DNA from: an uncultured Eubacteriales bacterium
Lineage (GTDB): Bacteria; Bacillota; Clostridia; Lachnospirales; Lachnospiraceae
Assembly (NCBI GenBank): GCA_900319795.1
Contig: ONPU01000002.1
Location: forward strand, 62,001-126,000
DNA length: 64,000 bases
Reading direction: 5' to 3'
Shown here: in pieces, positions 7,354 to 16,861 of the stretch
Layout of the letters: every line of letters begins with the position of its first letter
How positions within the stretch are numbered: the first letter of the stretch is position 1
Program-made: the position numbers and the translations under genes
Notes under the pieces: model-generated
What the model saw: the letters and a program-made list of their open reading frames with translations, nothing else
The model's database searches: none
Told to the model about the DNA's origin: nothing

Positions 7354-8676
7354 TCACGGGCCGAACAGGGAATGCACATCGTTCCACATCACAAATACCA
7401 TCAGGATGATCAGCAGAAGGGCCGCGACTGCCTGAAAACCGAGCTCGATCTTCTGGCTGACAGGCTTTCCCCGGACAGCTTCCAGAAGAAGGAACAGGAG
7501 TCTCCCGCCGTCAATTCCCGGAATCGGAAGCAGGTTGACCACTCCGAGGTTCGCGGAGAGCATAATCATCAGATTGATCATATTCATCAACGTCATGAGG
7601 AGGCCTTCGGACTTTGTCTCTTCATATGTGGAACCGACCGCGTCGGCTATTCCGACGGGACCGGACAGGTCATTGACCGAAAAGCGGCCCGTAAACATAG
7701 CCGCGATCGACTTCAAAACGGTTCCGATCCAATAGCGGATTTCGATGAAGGCATATTTGAGGACCTGAAGCGGAGTAGCCGTAAAGCGGTACAGATTATA
7801 GACAAACCCTGTCTGCACATAATCCGTATGAATCGGCGTGACCGCGATCGAGTACTCGTGTCCGCTCCTTGTAAGAGTCATCGCGATCTCTTCCTCCGAG
7901 ACGGGATTCTCTTTAAAATAGGCCTCGAGTTCATCCGACGTATTGATTTTGACGCCATTGATCGAGGTAATGACATCCCCAGCCCGGACGCCCTTCTCCT
8001 CCAGAGGATATCCGATCGAAAGCTCGTCTATGACGGCGCTGTCTTCTCCCGGATGATAGGAAAAGCCGAGCATATACCGGCGCTCGGAATCCGGGATATA
8101 GGAAATTGTCTGTTTTTCTCCTTCGCGGATCACCGTCAGGTTCACTTCTTCCCCGGCCTTCAGTTCATCAAAAATAAACCACGCCGAAAGATCCCTTCCG
8201 ATATCCACATGCTGCCCCATAAAGGATTCGATCAGATCCCCCTTCCGAAGTCCCGCTTCATAGGCAGGGCTTGTTTCCGGCACGTCGAGCACGACTGCCG
8301 GGTCATATCCGACAACCGAAAGCACGATCACCGCGCAGATAAAAGCAAGGATAAAATTGAAAACCGGTCCCGCCAGAACGATCGCGATCCGCCGTCCGAC
8401 GGATACGCTTAAGAAAGATCCTTCCGTCGCCGCGGCGGCCGCTTCTTTCCGCTCTTCCGGATCGTCGATCATGCCCTTCATCCGGCAGGATCCGCCGATA
8501 AAAAGAAGCTTCAGGGAAAAGCGCGTATCTCCTTTTTTTACACTCAAAAGCCGGGGCCCGTATCCGAGTGAGAATTCCTCTACGGTGACCCCGTTGATTC
8601 TGGCTGCGATATAGTGACCGAATTCATGAAATACGATCAGGATGCTGATGATTAAAACTGCGATAAGCCACTTCAA
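7354..8676 (-). CDS. rseP: Site-2 zinc protease RseP/RasP
   Basis: An intramembrane metalloprotease that cleaves membrane-anchored regulators and leftover signal peptides. In 440 residues it has the zinc motif HEFGH (His17, Glu18, His21) in the first membrane helix. A central PDZ region follows in two parts (about 120-200 and 205-260), then the third zinc ligand motif NLLPIPGIDGGRL in the C-terminal membrane helices. It starts at a TTG (8676) with AGAGGT upstream. It is the last gene of the pyrH-to-rseP run, 62 bases after cdsA, as in many Firmicutes where cdsA and rseP are neighbours. Confidence 0.95.
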   Translation of the reverse strand: MKWLIAVLIISILIVFHEFGHYIAARINGVTVEEFSLGYGPRLLSVKKGDTRFSLKLLFIGGSCRMKGMIDDPEERKEAAAAATEGSFLSVSVGRRIAIVLAGPVFNFILAFICAVIVLSVVGYDPAVVLDVPETSPAYEAGLRKGDLIESFMGQHVDIGRDLSAWFIFDELKAGEEVNLTVIREGEKQTISYIPDSERRYMLGFSYHPGEDSAVIDELSIGYPLEEKGVRAGDVITSINGVKINTSDELEAYFKENPVSEEEIAMTLTRSGHEYSIAVTPIHTDYVQTGFVYNLYRFTATPLQVLKYAFIEIRYWIGTVLKSIAAMFTGRFSVNDLSGPVGIADAVGSTYEETKSEGLLMTLMNMINLMIMLSANLGVVNLLPIPGIDGGRLLFLLLEAVRGKPVSQKIELGFQAVAALLLIILMVFVMWNDVHSLFGP

Positions 8677-8738
8677 TATAAAAACCTCTGGAACGGATCT
8701 CTCAGATCCGACTGCTTACAAAAATGCCTTTCGAAACA

Positions 8739-9551
8739 TCACACGTTCATAAACCGAAGAAGCAGATGAACCAAAAGATAGATGACGGGCGCGGTGAAAA
8801 TGACCGAGTCAAAGCGGTCCATGATGCCTCCGTGTCCCGGAATCAGTTTGCCGTAATCCTTAATGCCCCGGTCCCTTTTGATGGCGGAAGCCGCAAGGTC
8901 GCCGACGATGGAAATCATGGCGCCGACCGCGCAGATGAGGAAGCACTGCCACATATAGTTTCCGCTGAACAGGAACTTTGCCAGAAGAAGTCCGGCGAGG
9001 CCGGCTCCGATGATTCCTCCCGCTGCCCCTTCGATCGTCTTTTTCGGGCTCAGCACAGGCGCCATCTTATGCTTTCCGAGAAAATATCCGGTAAAATAAG
9101 CGCAGGTATCGGCAATCCAGGAAGACGCGAAGACCATCCACACATAGCGTTCCCCGTAAGAGCCGGCCCGGATCAGATAGATGAAGCTCAGCATAAACGC
9201 GGAGTATACGAATGAAAAGACCGTTCCTGTTACGTCCTCACTTCTTGTATCCCCGAAGAACAGCACATACATCGAAACAATCGCCGTAATGACAATCGCG
9301 GCAACTTCTCCGTAAAACACGTCCTTGCCCAGAAATACAGCAATATAGTAGATCACGCATCCGACATACGCGGCAATCGCGACCGGAGGAAATTTCTTCT
9401 CTTCCGTGATCACACCAAGCGCTTTCATCAGCTCATTCATCGCGACGAGTGAACACAGCAGCAATACGGCAGCCAGAACCGGTCCGCCGATCAGAATCAC
9501 CGCCACTGTGACCACCGCAAGTACAGCCCCGCTGATAATTCGTGTTTTCAT
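8739..9551 (-). CDS. cdsA: Phosphatidate cytidylyltransferase
   Basis: Makes CDP-diacylglycerol from phosphatidic acid and CTP, the branch point for membrane phospholipids. The 270 residues form about seven membrane helices. The family signature lies near the C terminus, reading KRDRGIKDYGKLIPGHGG followed by IMDRFDS, with the conserved Asp residues. It follows the dehydrogenase E3 gene by 25 bases, so it probably shares that transcript. In related bacteria its upstream neighbour is normally uppS; here uppS is missing and the dehydrogenase genes take its place. Confidence 0.95.
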   Translation of the reverse strand: MKTRIISGAVLAVVTVAVILIGGPVLAAVLLLCSLVAMNELMKALGVITEEKKFPPVAIAAYVGCVIYYIAVFLGKDVFYGEVAAIVITAIVSMYVLFFGDTRSEDVTGTVFSFVYSAFMLSFIYLIRAGSYGERYVWMVFASSWIADTCAYFTGYFLGKHKMAPVLSPKKTIEGAAGGIIGAGLAGLLLAKFLFSGNYMWQCFLICAVGAMISIVGDLAASAIKRDRGIKDYGKLIPGHGGIMDRFDSVIFTAPVIYLLVHLLLRFMNV

Positions 9552-9576
9552 CTCACATCATTTCCTTTCAGAGTCT

Positions 9577-11280
9577 TTACGGCATCTCCAGACATTCCCC
9601 GATCGCGGCAGCGCAGGCCTCCATAAAGGCCTCCGACCAGGTGGGATGAGGATGCATGATCTCCGCCACTTCATAGACGGTTATTTCCATATCCATCATG
9701 GTTTTGGCCTCGACGATCAGCTCGGTTGCCATAGGTCCCACGATATGGACACCCAGAATCTCTCCGTACCCTTTATCCGCGATGACCTTCACAAAGCCTT
9801 CGGTCTCTCCCTGCGCTTTGGCTCTCCCGTTCGCGTAGAACGGATAGCGGCCAACCAGAATATCTCCCTGTCTCCTCGCTTCAGGCTCCGTCATGCCGAT
9901 GCCGGCCGCTTCGGGAACCGTAAAAAGAAGCAAAGGAGCACGGTTCAGGCGAACCATCTTGGGTCTGCCGCATGCCGTCGAAGCGGCGGCATCCCCCATC
10001 TTCATCGCCGAATGCGCGAGAATACTTCTGTTGGTAATATCTCCGCACGCGTAGATATTGTCAATATTGGTCCTGCAGTACTCATCGACCATGATTTTGC
10101 CGCGCTCATAATCCAGCTTGTCGGCAAGAACTCCGAGACAGCTCAGATCCGGAGTCCGCCCTACCGCGCAGAGGATCTTCTCCGCGGGCATCTCACTGCC
10201 GTCTTTCAGCACAAGCACCGGACGGCCGTCCTGCTCTTTAAAATGGGACACCTTCGCGTTGAGCTCCATCTTCACGCCGCGTCTTTTGAGGCATTTCTCT
10301 ATTTCCTTCGAAACATCCTCGTCAAATGTCGGCAGAAGGTGTTCCCTTTCTTCGACAATCGTCACGTCAGAACCGAAAGCCTGCCATGCTTCGGCCATTT
10401 CACAGCCGATCACGCCGCCTCCGATCACAATGAGGCTCTCCGGAACGTCTTTCAGCTTCAGCATGTCTTCGGAGTCCAGGATTCCCTCTATATCAGACCC
10501 CGGCACCGAAAGCTTCCTCGTGCCCGCTCCGGTCGCGAGAATCGTATTGGCAGCTCTGTATGTACGGTTTCCGGCTTTTATATGATGCCTTCCGATCATC
10601 ACCGCCTCTTCGCGCACAATCTCCACATTGGCCTTGCCAAGCAGCATTTCGACATTGCCGCGAAGCTCAGAAACGGTTTTTTCCTTTTCGGAAAACAGCT
10701 TTTCGAAACAGATCCGGATTTCTTCTTCAAACGGGAAGATTTCCCTCTTGCTCGCGCCCGTCAGTTCGTCCTTCAGACGTACCGCGGAAAGATAGCTCTT
10801 CATCGGGATACAGCCCCTGTTCGTGCAGGTTCCGCCCATAAGATCCTTCTCAAACAAGACGGTCTTCGCTCCCAGACGGGCAGCCCGTAAAGCAGCCGTA
10901 TATCCGGCCGGTCCGCCTCCTATGATCGCGAGCTGATATTCATATTCCCTCTTCGGCAAAGGGGCGCCCTTCGTGAGAAAGGCCGCTTCTTCCGCCCTCT
11001 CTCTGCCGCCTGCCATGGAAGGCTTATCCGGGACCTCTTCGCCCTCTTCCCCGATATAGGCAATAATCGTGACAACCGGTACGACGGCCCCGTCATCAAA
11101 AAACCTGCGGAGAAGAATTCCGTCACACGGCGCTTCCACTTCCATCGCGACCTTATCGGTTTCGATTTCCAGAAGGACGTCTCCTTCCCGGACACGGTCT
11201 CCTTCCTTTACAAGCCAGCGGATAATCCTGCCTTCCTGCATATCCATGCCGGATTTCGGCATAAATACCTCTTTAGCCAT
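9577..11280 (-). CDS. lpdA: Dihydrolipoamide dehydrogenase (E3) with N-terminal lipoyl domain
   Basis: Reoxidises dihydrolipoyl groups with NAD+ in a 2-oxo acid dehydrogenase complex. Residues 1-80 are a lipoyl domain with the acceptor Lys43 in ETDKVAME. A linker at ~80-112 follows. The flavoprotein has FAD motif GGGPAGY, the redox pair Cys152/Cys157 in GGTCTNRGCIP, NAD motif GGGVIGCE, and the C-terminal HPHPTWSE with the catalytic His. The lipoyl domain is the only one in the operon because the E2 lacks its own. It overlaps the E2 gene by 8 bases. The gene symbol reflects function rather than proven orthology. Confidence 0.92.
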   Translation of the reverse strand: MAKEVFMPKSGMDMQEGRIIRWLVKEGDRVREGDVLLEIETDKVAMEVEAPCDGILLRRFFDDGAVVPVVTIIAYIGEEGEEVPDKPSMAGGRERAEEAAFLTKGAPLPKREYEYQLAIIGGGPAGYTAALRAARLGAKTVLFEKDLMGGTCTNRGCIPMKSYLSAVRLKDELTGASKREIFPFEEEIRICFEKLFSEKEKTVSELRGNVEMLLGKANVEIVREEAVMIGRHHIKAGNRTYRAANTILATGAGTRKLSVPGSDIEGILDSEDMLKLKDVPESLIVIGGGVIGCEMAEAWQAFGSDVTIVEEREHLLPTFDEDVSKEIEKCLKRRGVKMELNAKVSHFKEQDGRPVLVLKDGSEMPAEKILCAVGRTPDLSCLGVLADKLDYERGKIMVDEYCRTNIDNIYACGDITNRSILAHSAMKMGDAAASTACGRPKMVRLNRAPLLLFTVPEAAGIGMTEPEARRQGDILVGRYPFYANGRAKAQGETEGFVKVIADKGYGEILGVHIVGPMATELIVEAKTMMDMEITVYEVAEIMHPHPTWSEAFMEACAAAIGECLEMP

Positions 11281-12244
11281 AGATAAGTCCCTCCGGATGC
11301 TCCAGATATTCTTTTACGCTCAGATTAAATGCCGCGGCCTGTGCCCCGTCAAGAATCCGATGGTCAAATGTCAGACAGATGTGCATGAGCTTACGCGCTT
11401 CCACAACCTTCTCTCTGACCGTCACGCCGTCGTAGATCGAGCAGATCCCGAGGATCGCGGAATTCGGAAGGAAGATCATCGGAGTAAACGCTTCCACGCC
11501 GTACATTCCGAGATTGCTGATCGTAAATGTGGATCCTTCGCATTCCGATACAGACAGTTTTTTCTCCCGCGCCCTTCTGATCAGCTCATGCGCCTTTTCC
11601 GAAAGCTCATCCATCCCGAGAATATCCGCCTCTTTGAGAACGGGAACCAGGATCCCGTCATCAACCGATACGGCAATCCCGATATTGATGTCGGATTTGT
11701 AGATAATGCTGTCTCCCGCAAAGGAGCTTAAGAAACGGCGGTGTCTCGTCAGGGCTTTGGCGACGGCACAGATCACGAGATCATTGACCGTATAATGCGC
11801 CTTATGTTCGGCATTATACTGCTCCCGCATTTCCACAAGAGTCGTAACGTCGACCTTTGTGGTAACCGTAACGACAGGTACCTGCCCGGACGCCGTCATC
11901 TGCTCCGCGATTGCGCGGCGCATCGGAGAAAGCGATTCGCGCAGTTCTCCCGGCTTCAGATTGTAGTCCGGTTTTCCCGCGGCCGCAAGAACGTCCGCTT
12001 TCCCGATTTTTCCTCCGGGGCCCGTCCCTTTCACCTGCGAAAGATCGATTCTCAGGGATTCCGCGATACGCTGGGCAAGAGGAGTCACAGGGGTCTCCCG
12101 CTTCTTCTTATGCCCTTCCAGAGCATCCAGGACATCCCTTTCGCGAATCTCCCCGTCTTTTCCTCCCGGGGTTACGGCCGCCAGATCGATATGATGTTGT
12201 TTCGCGATTTTCCGCGCATATGGCGTTGCCTTAATCCAGGCCAT
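11273..12244 (-). CDS. 2-oxo acid dehydrogenase E2 acyltransferase lacking a lipoyl domain
   Basis: The core acyltransferase of the complex, 323 residues. It starts directly with one peripheral subunit-binding domain (about 4-42, ATPYARKIAKQHHIDL), then a second (about 55-92, TPLAQRIAESLRIDL with GTGPGGKIGKADV). The catalytic domain then ends in DHRILDG with active-site His near residue 295. Ordinary E2 proteins begin with one to three lipoyl domains; none is present here, and the single lipoyl domain of the operon is on E3. It is 1 base from the E1beta stop and overlaps E3. The substrate is not determined by the sequence: pyruvate or acetoin are the likeliest. Confidence 0.88.
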   Translation of the reverse strand: MAWIKATPYARKIAKQHHIDLAAVTPGGKDGEIRERDVLDALEGHKKKRETPVTPLAQRIAESLRIDLSQVKGTGPGGKIGKADVLAAAGKPDYNLKPGELRESLSPMRRAIAEQMTASGQVPVVTVTTKVDVTTLVEMREQYNAEHKAHYTVNDLVICAVAKALTRHRRFLSSFAGDSIIYKSDINIGIAVSVDDGILVPVLKEADILGMDELSEKAHELIRRAREKKLSVSECEGSTFTISNLGMYGVEAFTPMIFLPNSAILGICSIYDGVTVREKVVEARKLMHICLTFDHRILDGAQAAAFNLSVKEYLEHPEGLIYG

Positions 12245-12245
12245 T

Positions 12246-13229
12246 TCAGCCTACCTCTTCTCTGATACAGCGTATGATTTTTTCCTCATCCGGCAGAACG
12301 CCCTTTTCAAGCACTGCCGAGAACGGAACCGGTGAATCCTCTGCCGCCAGTCTCCTGATCGGCCCGTCCAGATAATAAAACGCGTCGGACTCGGCAATGG
12401 AGGCCGCGATCTCGCCTCCGAGGCCGCCGGTCTTTACGGCTTCATGGACGATTACCAGATGTTTGGTCTTTTTCACAGAATCAATGATGCACTGCTTGTC
12501 CATCGGAAGCAGCGTCCTTAGGTCAATCACCTCAACGGAGATCCCCTCGCCTGCCAGTGTCTCGGCAGCCTTCAGGCAGATGTGGACCATCCTCCCGTAA
12601 GTGACGATCGTGCAGTCGGAGCCGGTTCTCTTTACATCCGCTTTCCCGATCGGCACGGTATATTCGCCTTCGGGAACGGCGCCGGTGGTTCTGTAGAGAA
12701 GCTTCTGTTCGAGGAACATCACCGGATTGTTGTCCCGGACCGCAGCCTTCAAAAGTCCCTTCGCGTCATAGGGCGTAGAGGGAACAATCACCTTAAGTCC
12801 CGGAATGTGGCAGAGCATTGCCTCCAGAGACTGGGAATGCTGAGCGGCCGCGCCTGTTCCGCATCCGGAAGCCGTCCGGATCACGAGCGGAACGGACACC
12901 TTTCCCCCGAACATGAAATGCATCTTCGGTGCCTGGTTCAGAATCATGTCGTAGCAGACACTGATAAAGTCCGAGAACATGATCTCGACTATCGGTCTCA
13001 TTCCTTCAACAGCCGCGCCGATGGCACAGCCCACAAATCCGGCTTCGGAAATCGGCGTGTCGATCACCCGGTCCGGAAACTCCTTGTACAGTTCCTGTGT
13101 CACCCCGAAGGCACCGCGATAGACCCCGATGTCCTCTCCCATAAGAAAGACATCCGGATCTCTCAGCATTTCCTCCCGCATCGCGTCGCGTACTGCCTGG
13201 GCGTATGTTATTTCATTCGGCGTAGACAT
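12246..13229 (-). CDS. 2-oxo acid/acetoin dehydrogenase E1 beta subunit
   Basis: The 327-residue partner of the thiamine-diphosphate E1. It has the transketolase-like pyrimidine-binding domain ([17 protein letters not shown], where the conserved Glu activates the cofactor) and the C-terminal transketolase domain ([22 protein letters not shown]). Similarity is closest in style to PdhB/AcoB. It overlaps E1alpha by 17 bases and precedes E2 by 1 base, so the four genes are tightly co-translated. Substrate identity (pyruvate, acetoin or branched-chain keto acid) is open. Confidence 0.9.
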   Translation of the reverse strand: MSTPNEITYAQAVRDAMREEMLRDPDVFLMGEDIGVYRGAFGVTQELYKEFPDRVIDTPISEAGFVGCAIGAAVEGMRPIVEIMFSDFISVCYDMILNQAPKMHFMFGGKVSVPLVIRTASGCGTGAAAQHSQSLEAMLCHIPGLKVIVPSTPYDAKGLLKAAVRDNNPVMFLEQKLLYRTTGAVPEGEYTVPIGKADVKRTGSDCTIVTYGRMVHICLKAAETLAGEGISVEVIDLRTLLPMDKQCIIDSVKKTKHLVIVHEAVKTGGLGGEIAASIAESDAFYYLDGPIRRLAAEDSPVPFSAVLEKGVLPDEEKIIRCIREEVG

Positions 13230-14172
13230 CTTCGTAGATATCCTCCAGCTTCGGATAAGGACTTTCGATCGCGAACTTCACGGCTTCTTCCAACGCGGCC
13301 GTGCACGCCTTGTCCATCTCCTCAATTTCTTTAGTGGTAGCAAATCCGCGGTCAATCATATATTTTTCAAACAATTTGATCGGATCAAGCTGTTTCCAGT
13401 AAGCGATCTCCTCTTTTGAGCGATACTGGTTGCCGTCGGACTTACTGTGGCCTGAAATCCTGTATGTATTTTCCACGATGAAAACCGGTTCGCTGTTCTT
13501 AAGGGCATATTCTCTGGCCTTCCGGACAGTTTCATAAACAGCGGCGGCGTCATTGCCGTCCACTGTCACGCTTTTCATCTTGTAAGGAATGGCCCTGTGT
13601 TCCAGTTCCGTATCCTTCATCACTTTGGAAATGTGCGTACTCATCCCGTAGAGATTATTTGTACACACGAAAAGAACGGGGAGGTTCCACACGGAGGCAA
13701 GATTCATGGATTCGTGGAAAATGCCCTCGTTTGTCGCCCCGTCTCCGAAAAACGCCAGCGCGACCGCTTTCTCGCCGCGTCTTTTATGGGCAAATGCAGC
13801 ACCGCAAGCCAGGGCCATCGACGGACCGACAATTCCGTTCGCGCCCAGAACGCCTTTATCCTTATCGGCGATGTGCATCGAACCTCCGCGGCCCTTGCAG
13901 ACCCCGGTGGATTTCCCGAAAATCTCCGCCATCATGCGGCGGATATCGATTCCTTTACAGATTGCCGCCGAATGTCCGCGGTGCGTCGCGAACATATCGT
14001 CATCTTTGGTCAGTGCCAGACATGTACCGGCCGCAGTTGCCTCTTCTCCAATTCCCAGATGTGTCGTACCGTGAATCATGCCCAGAGAAAAATAATACTG
14101 AACCTGCTCTTCAAATTTCCTGGAGAGCATCATCTTCTCCAGCAGTTCACGGGCAAGCTGCTTATCTACCAT
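13213..14172 (-). CDS. 2-oxo acid/acetoin dehydrogenase E1 alpha subunit
   Basis: The 319-residue thiamine-diphosphate-binding subunit that decarboxylates the 2-oxo acid or cleaves acetoin. The cofactor motif begins GDGATNEG and runs on to the Asn pair in [12 protein letters not shown]. The phosphorylation-loop region reads [17 protein letters not shown], and [10 protein letters not shown] and GRGGSMH are typical of PdhA/AcoA. The ATG lies inside the end of dxr (11-base overlap), so expression is tied to dxr. AcoA-type assignment is favoured by the length and loop, but not certain. Confidence 0.9.
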   Translation of the reverse strand: MVDKQLARELLEKMMLSRKFEEQVQYYFSLGMIHGTTHLGIGEEATAAGTCLALTKDDDMFATHRGHSAAICKGIDIRRMMAEIFGKSTGVCKGRGGSMHIADKDKGVLGANGIVGPSMALACGAAFAHKRRGEKAVALAFFGDGATNEGIFHESMNLASVWNLPVLFVCTNNLYGMSTHISKVMKDTELEHRAIPYKMKSVTVDGNDAAAVYETVRKAREYALKNSEPVFIVENTYRISGHSKSDGNQYRSKEEIAYWKQLDPIKLFEKYMIDRGFATTKEIEEMDKACTAALEEAVKFAIESPYPKLEDIYEDVYAE

Positions 14173-15331
14173 AATGTTCGCAGTCCCTTTCTACCTCGCC
14201 CTGAAGGGCAAGGATATCCTGAAGCGACGGGTGGGCGAGGATCTGATGGCGGCTCATTGAGAAGCTGATCACATCGTAGATCTCAGGGAAACGAAGCAAT
14301 CCTTCCCTGAAGCGCGCATTTGCCCATTCATTTGCCGCATTGAAAACCGCGGGCATGGATCCGCCCTTTTTCAGTGCCTCAATCGCAAGAGGCAGACCTT
14401 TAAAGATCTCATTTCTGGGTGTAGCAAAGTCCAGTTTTTGCAGCGCCGTGAAATCCAGAGGCTTTGCCGGAGACGGCAAATGCGTCGGATACGTCAGCGC
14501 GTACTGGATCGGAATTCTCATATCGGAAACACCCATCTGGGCAATCACGGATCCGTCCTCATATTCCACCATGGAATGAATCACGCTCTGCGGCTGGATG
14601 ACCACCTTGATCTGATCCGGTGTCACATCGAACAGCCAGCGGGCCTCCATGACTTCAAGCCCCTTGTTCACCATCGTAGCGGAGTCAATCGTAATCTTCG
14701 GACCCATCTGCCACGTCGGATGCGCCAGCGCTTCCTTCACGGTGACCTTTTCCAGCTCCTCCGCGCTCATATTGCGGAACGGACCGCCGGACGCGGTAAT
14801 CCACAGATTGCGTATTTTCGAATCCGCTCTTCCCTGAAGTGCCTGAAAGATGGCGGAATGTTCCGAATCCACAGGCAGAATCCGGACGCCTTTTTCCCTG
14901 GCGGCATCCATAATCAGGTGTCCTGCCGTAACCAGAGTCTCCTTATTGGCAAGCGCGATATCCCTGCCGGCCATAATGGCTTCCCATGTCGGAACAATTC
15001 CGATCATTCCGACAATGGCGGTCACCACGATGTCCGCCTCGGTCTGAGAGGTAATCTCTATGAGGCCTTCCATGCCCGAGCAGATCCGGACGTCCAGATC
15101 TTTCGTCCTTACTCTTAAATCATTCGCGGCTTTCTCATCATAAACAGCAGCCGTCAACGGGCGGAATTCCCTGATCTGCTGCTCCAGAAGCCCGATATTG
15201 CCCGCGCAGGAAAGCGCGGTAACGCGGAAGCGGTCCGGGTATTTCCGGACCACGTCCAATGTCTGGGTCCCGATCGAACCGGTCGAGCCCAGAATGGATA
15301 TCCGTTTCATTTCGACTGAAGCTTCGCTCAT
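14162..15331 (-). CDS. dxr: 1-deoxy-D-xylulose 5-phosphate reductoisomerase
   Basis: The second and committed step of the non-mevalonate isoprenoid pathway, making MEP with NADPH. The 389 residues show the nucleotide motif GSTGSIGTQTLDV, NKETLV, PVDSEHSAIFQ with the metal-binding residues, and ASGGPFR. MNKGLEVMEA supplies further metal ligands. Start ATG 15331 overlaps the frr stop by one base (TGATG). An internal Met (15310) also fits homology, but has no ribosome site. Usually dxr follows cdsA; here it precedes the dehydrogenase genes. Confidence 0.95.
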   Translation of the reverse strand: MSEASVEMKRISILGSTGSIGTQTLDVVRKYPDRFRVTALSCAGNIGLLEQQIREFRPLTAAVYDEKAANDLRVRTKDLDVRICSGMEGLIEITSQTEADIVVTAIVGMIGIVPTWEAIMAGRDIALANKETLVTAGHLIMDAAREKGVRILPVDSEHSAIFQALQGRADSKIRNLWITASGGPFRNMSAEELEKVTVKEALAHPTWQMGPKITIDSATMVNKGLEVMEARWLFDVTPDQIKVVIQPQSVIHSMVEYEDGSVIAQMGVSDMRIPIQYALTYPTHLPSPAKPLDFTALQKLDFATPRNEIFKGLPLAIEALKKGGSMPAVFNAANEWANARFREGLLRFPEIYDVISFSMSRHQILAHPSLQDILALQGEVERDCEHYGR

Positions 15332-15885
15332 CAGATTGTCAACAGCTCCTTTGTCTTTGCTTCAACCGCTTCATCCACCTTTTTGATGAATTTATCCGTG
15401 ATCTTCTGAAGCTTCTCTTCCTCATCGGCGACAACATCTTCAGAGACCTCATCGCTCTTTTTCAGCTTCTTCAGCATTTCGTTGCCGTCCCTGCGGATAT
15501 TGCGCACAGCGACTTTCGCGCCTTCTCCCTTTTTCTTCACGTCTTTTACGAGCTGTTTTCTGCGTTCCTCGGTCAGTTCCGGGAATACAAGGCGGATCAC
15601 ACGTCCGTCGTCGCTCGGGTTAATTCCGAGATCGGAAACAAGGAGCGCTTTGACAATCGGCTTCACCATGCTCGGTTCCCAGGGAGCGATCGTGATCATA
15701 CGCGCTTCCGGAACCTGAATATTCGCCACCTGCTGAAGAGAGGTCGGTGTTCCGTAGTAATCGACGGTAATTTTATCCAGTACATGCGGGTTGGCACGTC
15801 CTGCCCGGATCGCGCCGAGTTCGCCGTCCAGGTTCTTCATCGTCTTTTCCATCTTCTCTTCATAGAGCTTCAGTCTCTCACTCAT
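15331..15885 (-). CDS. frr: Ribosome recycling factor
   Basis: Splits the post-termination ribosome together with EF-G. 184 residues is the standard length. It shows the family landmarks GELGAIRAGRANPHVLD, VDYYGTPTSLQQVANI, ARMITIAPWE and the LPELTEERRKQLVK stretch. It is 81 bases after pyrH and overlaps dxr by one base. The pyrH-frr pairing is standard in bacteria. Confidence 0.97.
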   Translation of the reverse strand: MSERLKLYEEKMEKTMKNLDGELGAIRAGRANPHVLDKITVDYYGTPTSLQQVANIQVPEARMITIAPWEPSMVKPIVKALLVSDLGINPSDDGRVIRLVFPELTEERRKQLVKDVKKKGEGAKVAVRNIRRDGNEMLKKLKKSDEVSEDVVADEEEKLQKITDKFIKKVDEAVEAKTKELLTI

Positions 15886-15966
15886 AGTACTGCCTTCCTT
15901 TCCGGGCCGCTTCTTGTACGCGCGCCGCTATCCTTTTTCTTTTTATGAATTGCAGATCCTTCTCGT

Positions 15967-16662
15967 TTAAGCTGTCACGCGCGTTCCGTCAATCACTCCG
16001 CGTGCTGCGTTTAAAATACTGTTCTCGCCGGCCAGGCCGAACACCAGCATCGGCATATGATTTTCCTTCGCAAGTACGGCCGCGGCGCCGTCCACAACGC
16101 CGAGCCCTTTTTCAACCACTTCGGAAATACTGATCTCATCGTATTTTACCGCGTTCGGATTGTCTTTCGGATCCGAATCATAGACACCGTCCACGGCCTT
16201 CGCGAGAAGGATTTCATCCGCTTCCATCTCCACGGCTCTCAGCACGACGCCCGTATCGGTTGAAAAATACGGATGTCCCGTGCCGCCCGCGAAAAAGACC
16301 ACATAGCCTTCTTCAAGAAGCGCAGTTGCCCTGTCTTTGGAGAACAGTTCGGTAAATGTTCCGACCTGGAAGGGTGTCATCACAGCGGTCTTCATTCCGG
16401 TCGAACGAAAGATCTCCGAAACATAGATGCAGTTCATGACCGTGGCAAGCATGCCGATCTGATCCGCTTTCGTTCTGTCAATGGCATTTGACGAGCGGCC
16501 TCTCCAGAAGTTTCCGCCTCCGATGACGATGGAGAGCTGAATTCCTTCGTCCACAATCTCCTTCACCTGTTTCGCGACCGATTTCACGGTCGGCTCATCA
16601 AAGCCTCTCTTCTGCTCGCCGGCCAGTGCTTCTCCGCTCAATTTCAGTAACACACGTCTCAT
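15967..16662 (-). CDS. pyrH: Uridylate kinase
   Basis: Phosphorylates UMP to UDP as a hexamer, feeding RNA and UDP-sugar synthesis. The 231 residues show KLSGEAL at the N terminus, IVIGGGNFWRG, the GTGHPYFSTDT motif and DGVYDSDPK. The start is ATG 16662, with GGAGG five bases upstream; an upstream in-frame ATG at 16686 has no such site. An extended -10 (TGCTATAAT, at 16709-16714) lies upstream and probably starts the long pyrH-to-rseP transcript. rpsB and tsf, often upstream, are not here. Confidence 0.96.
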   Translation of the reverse strand: MRRVLLKLSGEALAGEQKRGFDEPTVKSVAKQVKEIVDEGIQLSIVIGGGNFWRGRSSNAIDRTKADQIGMLATVMNCIYVSEIFRSTGMKTAVMTPFQVGTFTELFSKDRATALLEEGYVVFFAGGTGHPYFSTDTGVVLRAVEMEADEILLAKAVDGVYDSDPKDNPNAVKYDEISISEVVEKGLGVVDGAAAVLAKENHMPMLVFGLAGENSILNAARGVIDGTRVTA

Positions 16663-16740
16663 AGCCACCTCCGTACCTGAGAACATCAGGATTCTAAATA
16701 TAACTCACATTATAGCATATGGCACCGAATCATGGGAACT

Positions 16741-16856
16741 TAAAAAGAGGCGGGCATTGCCCGCCTCGTGAAAATCCCTTGTATCTGCCCCCGATCTTTG
16801 ATCGGGGGAGCCCCTCGCGGCTTTGAGCGAGTTCAGAGAAATCCTGAAAGGATTTC
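16741..16856 (-). terminator. Terminator of nrdR plus three further stem-loops
   Basis: Four hairpins in 115 bases. The one nearest pyrH (GAGGCGGGCA/TGCCCGCCTC, 16747-16767) is followed on the minus strand by TTTTTA and is a good terminator. The others are CCCCCGATC/GATCGGGGG (16788-16808), CTCGC/GCGAG (16814-16831) and GAAATCCT/AGGATTTC (16838-16856), the last starting a few bases after the nrdR stop. The extra stems may protect the transcript 3' end. Confidence 0.75.
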
Positions 16857-16861
16857 TTCCT

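Noticed and set aside
9406..10890. A 494-codon open frame on the plus strand opposite the E3 gene
   Set aside because: It is antisense to a clear dehydrogenase gene, has no domain, and is His/Arg/Ser-rich as expected of a shadow frame.
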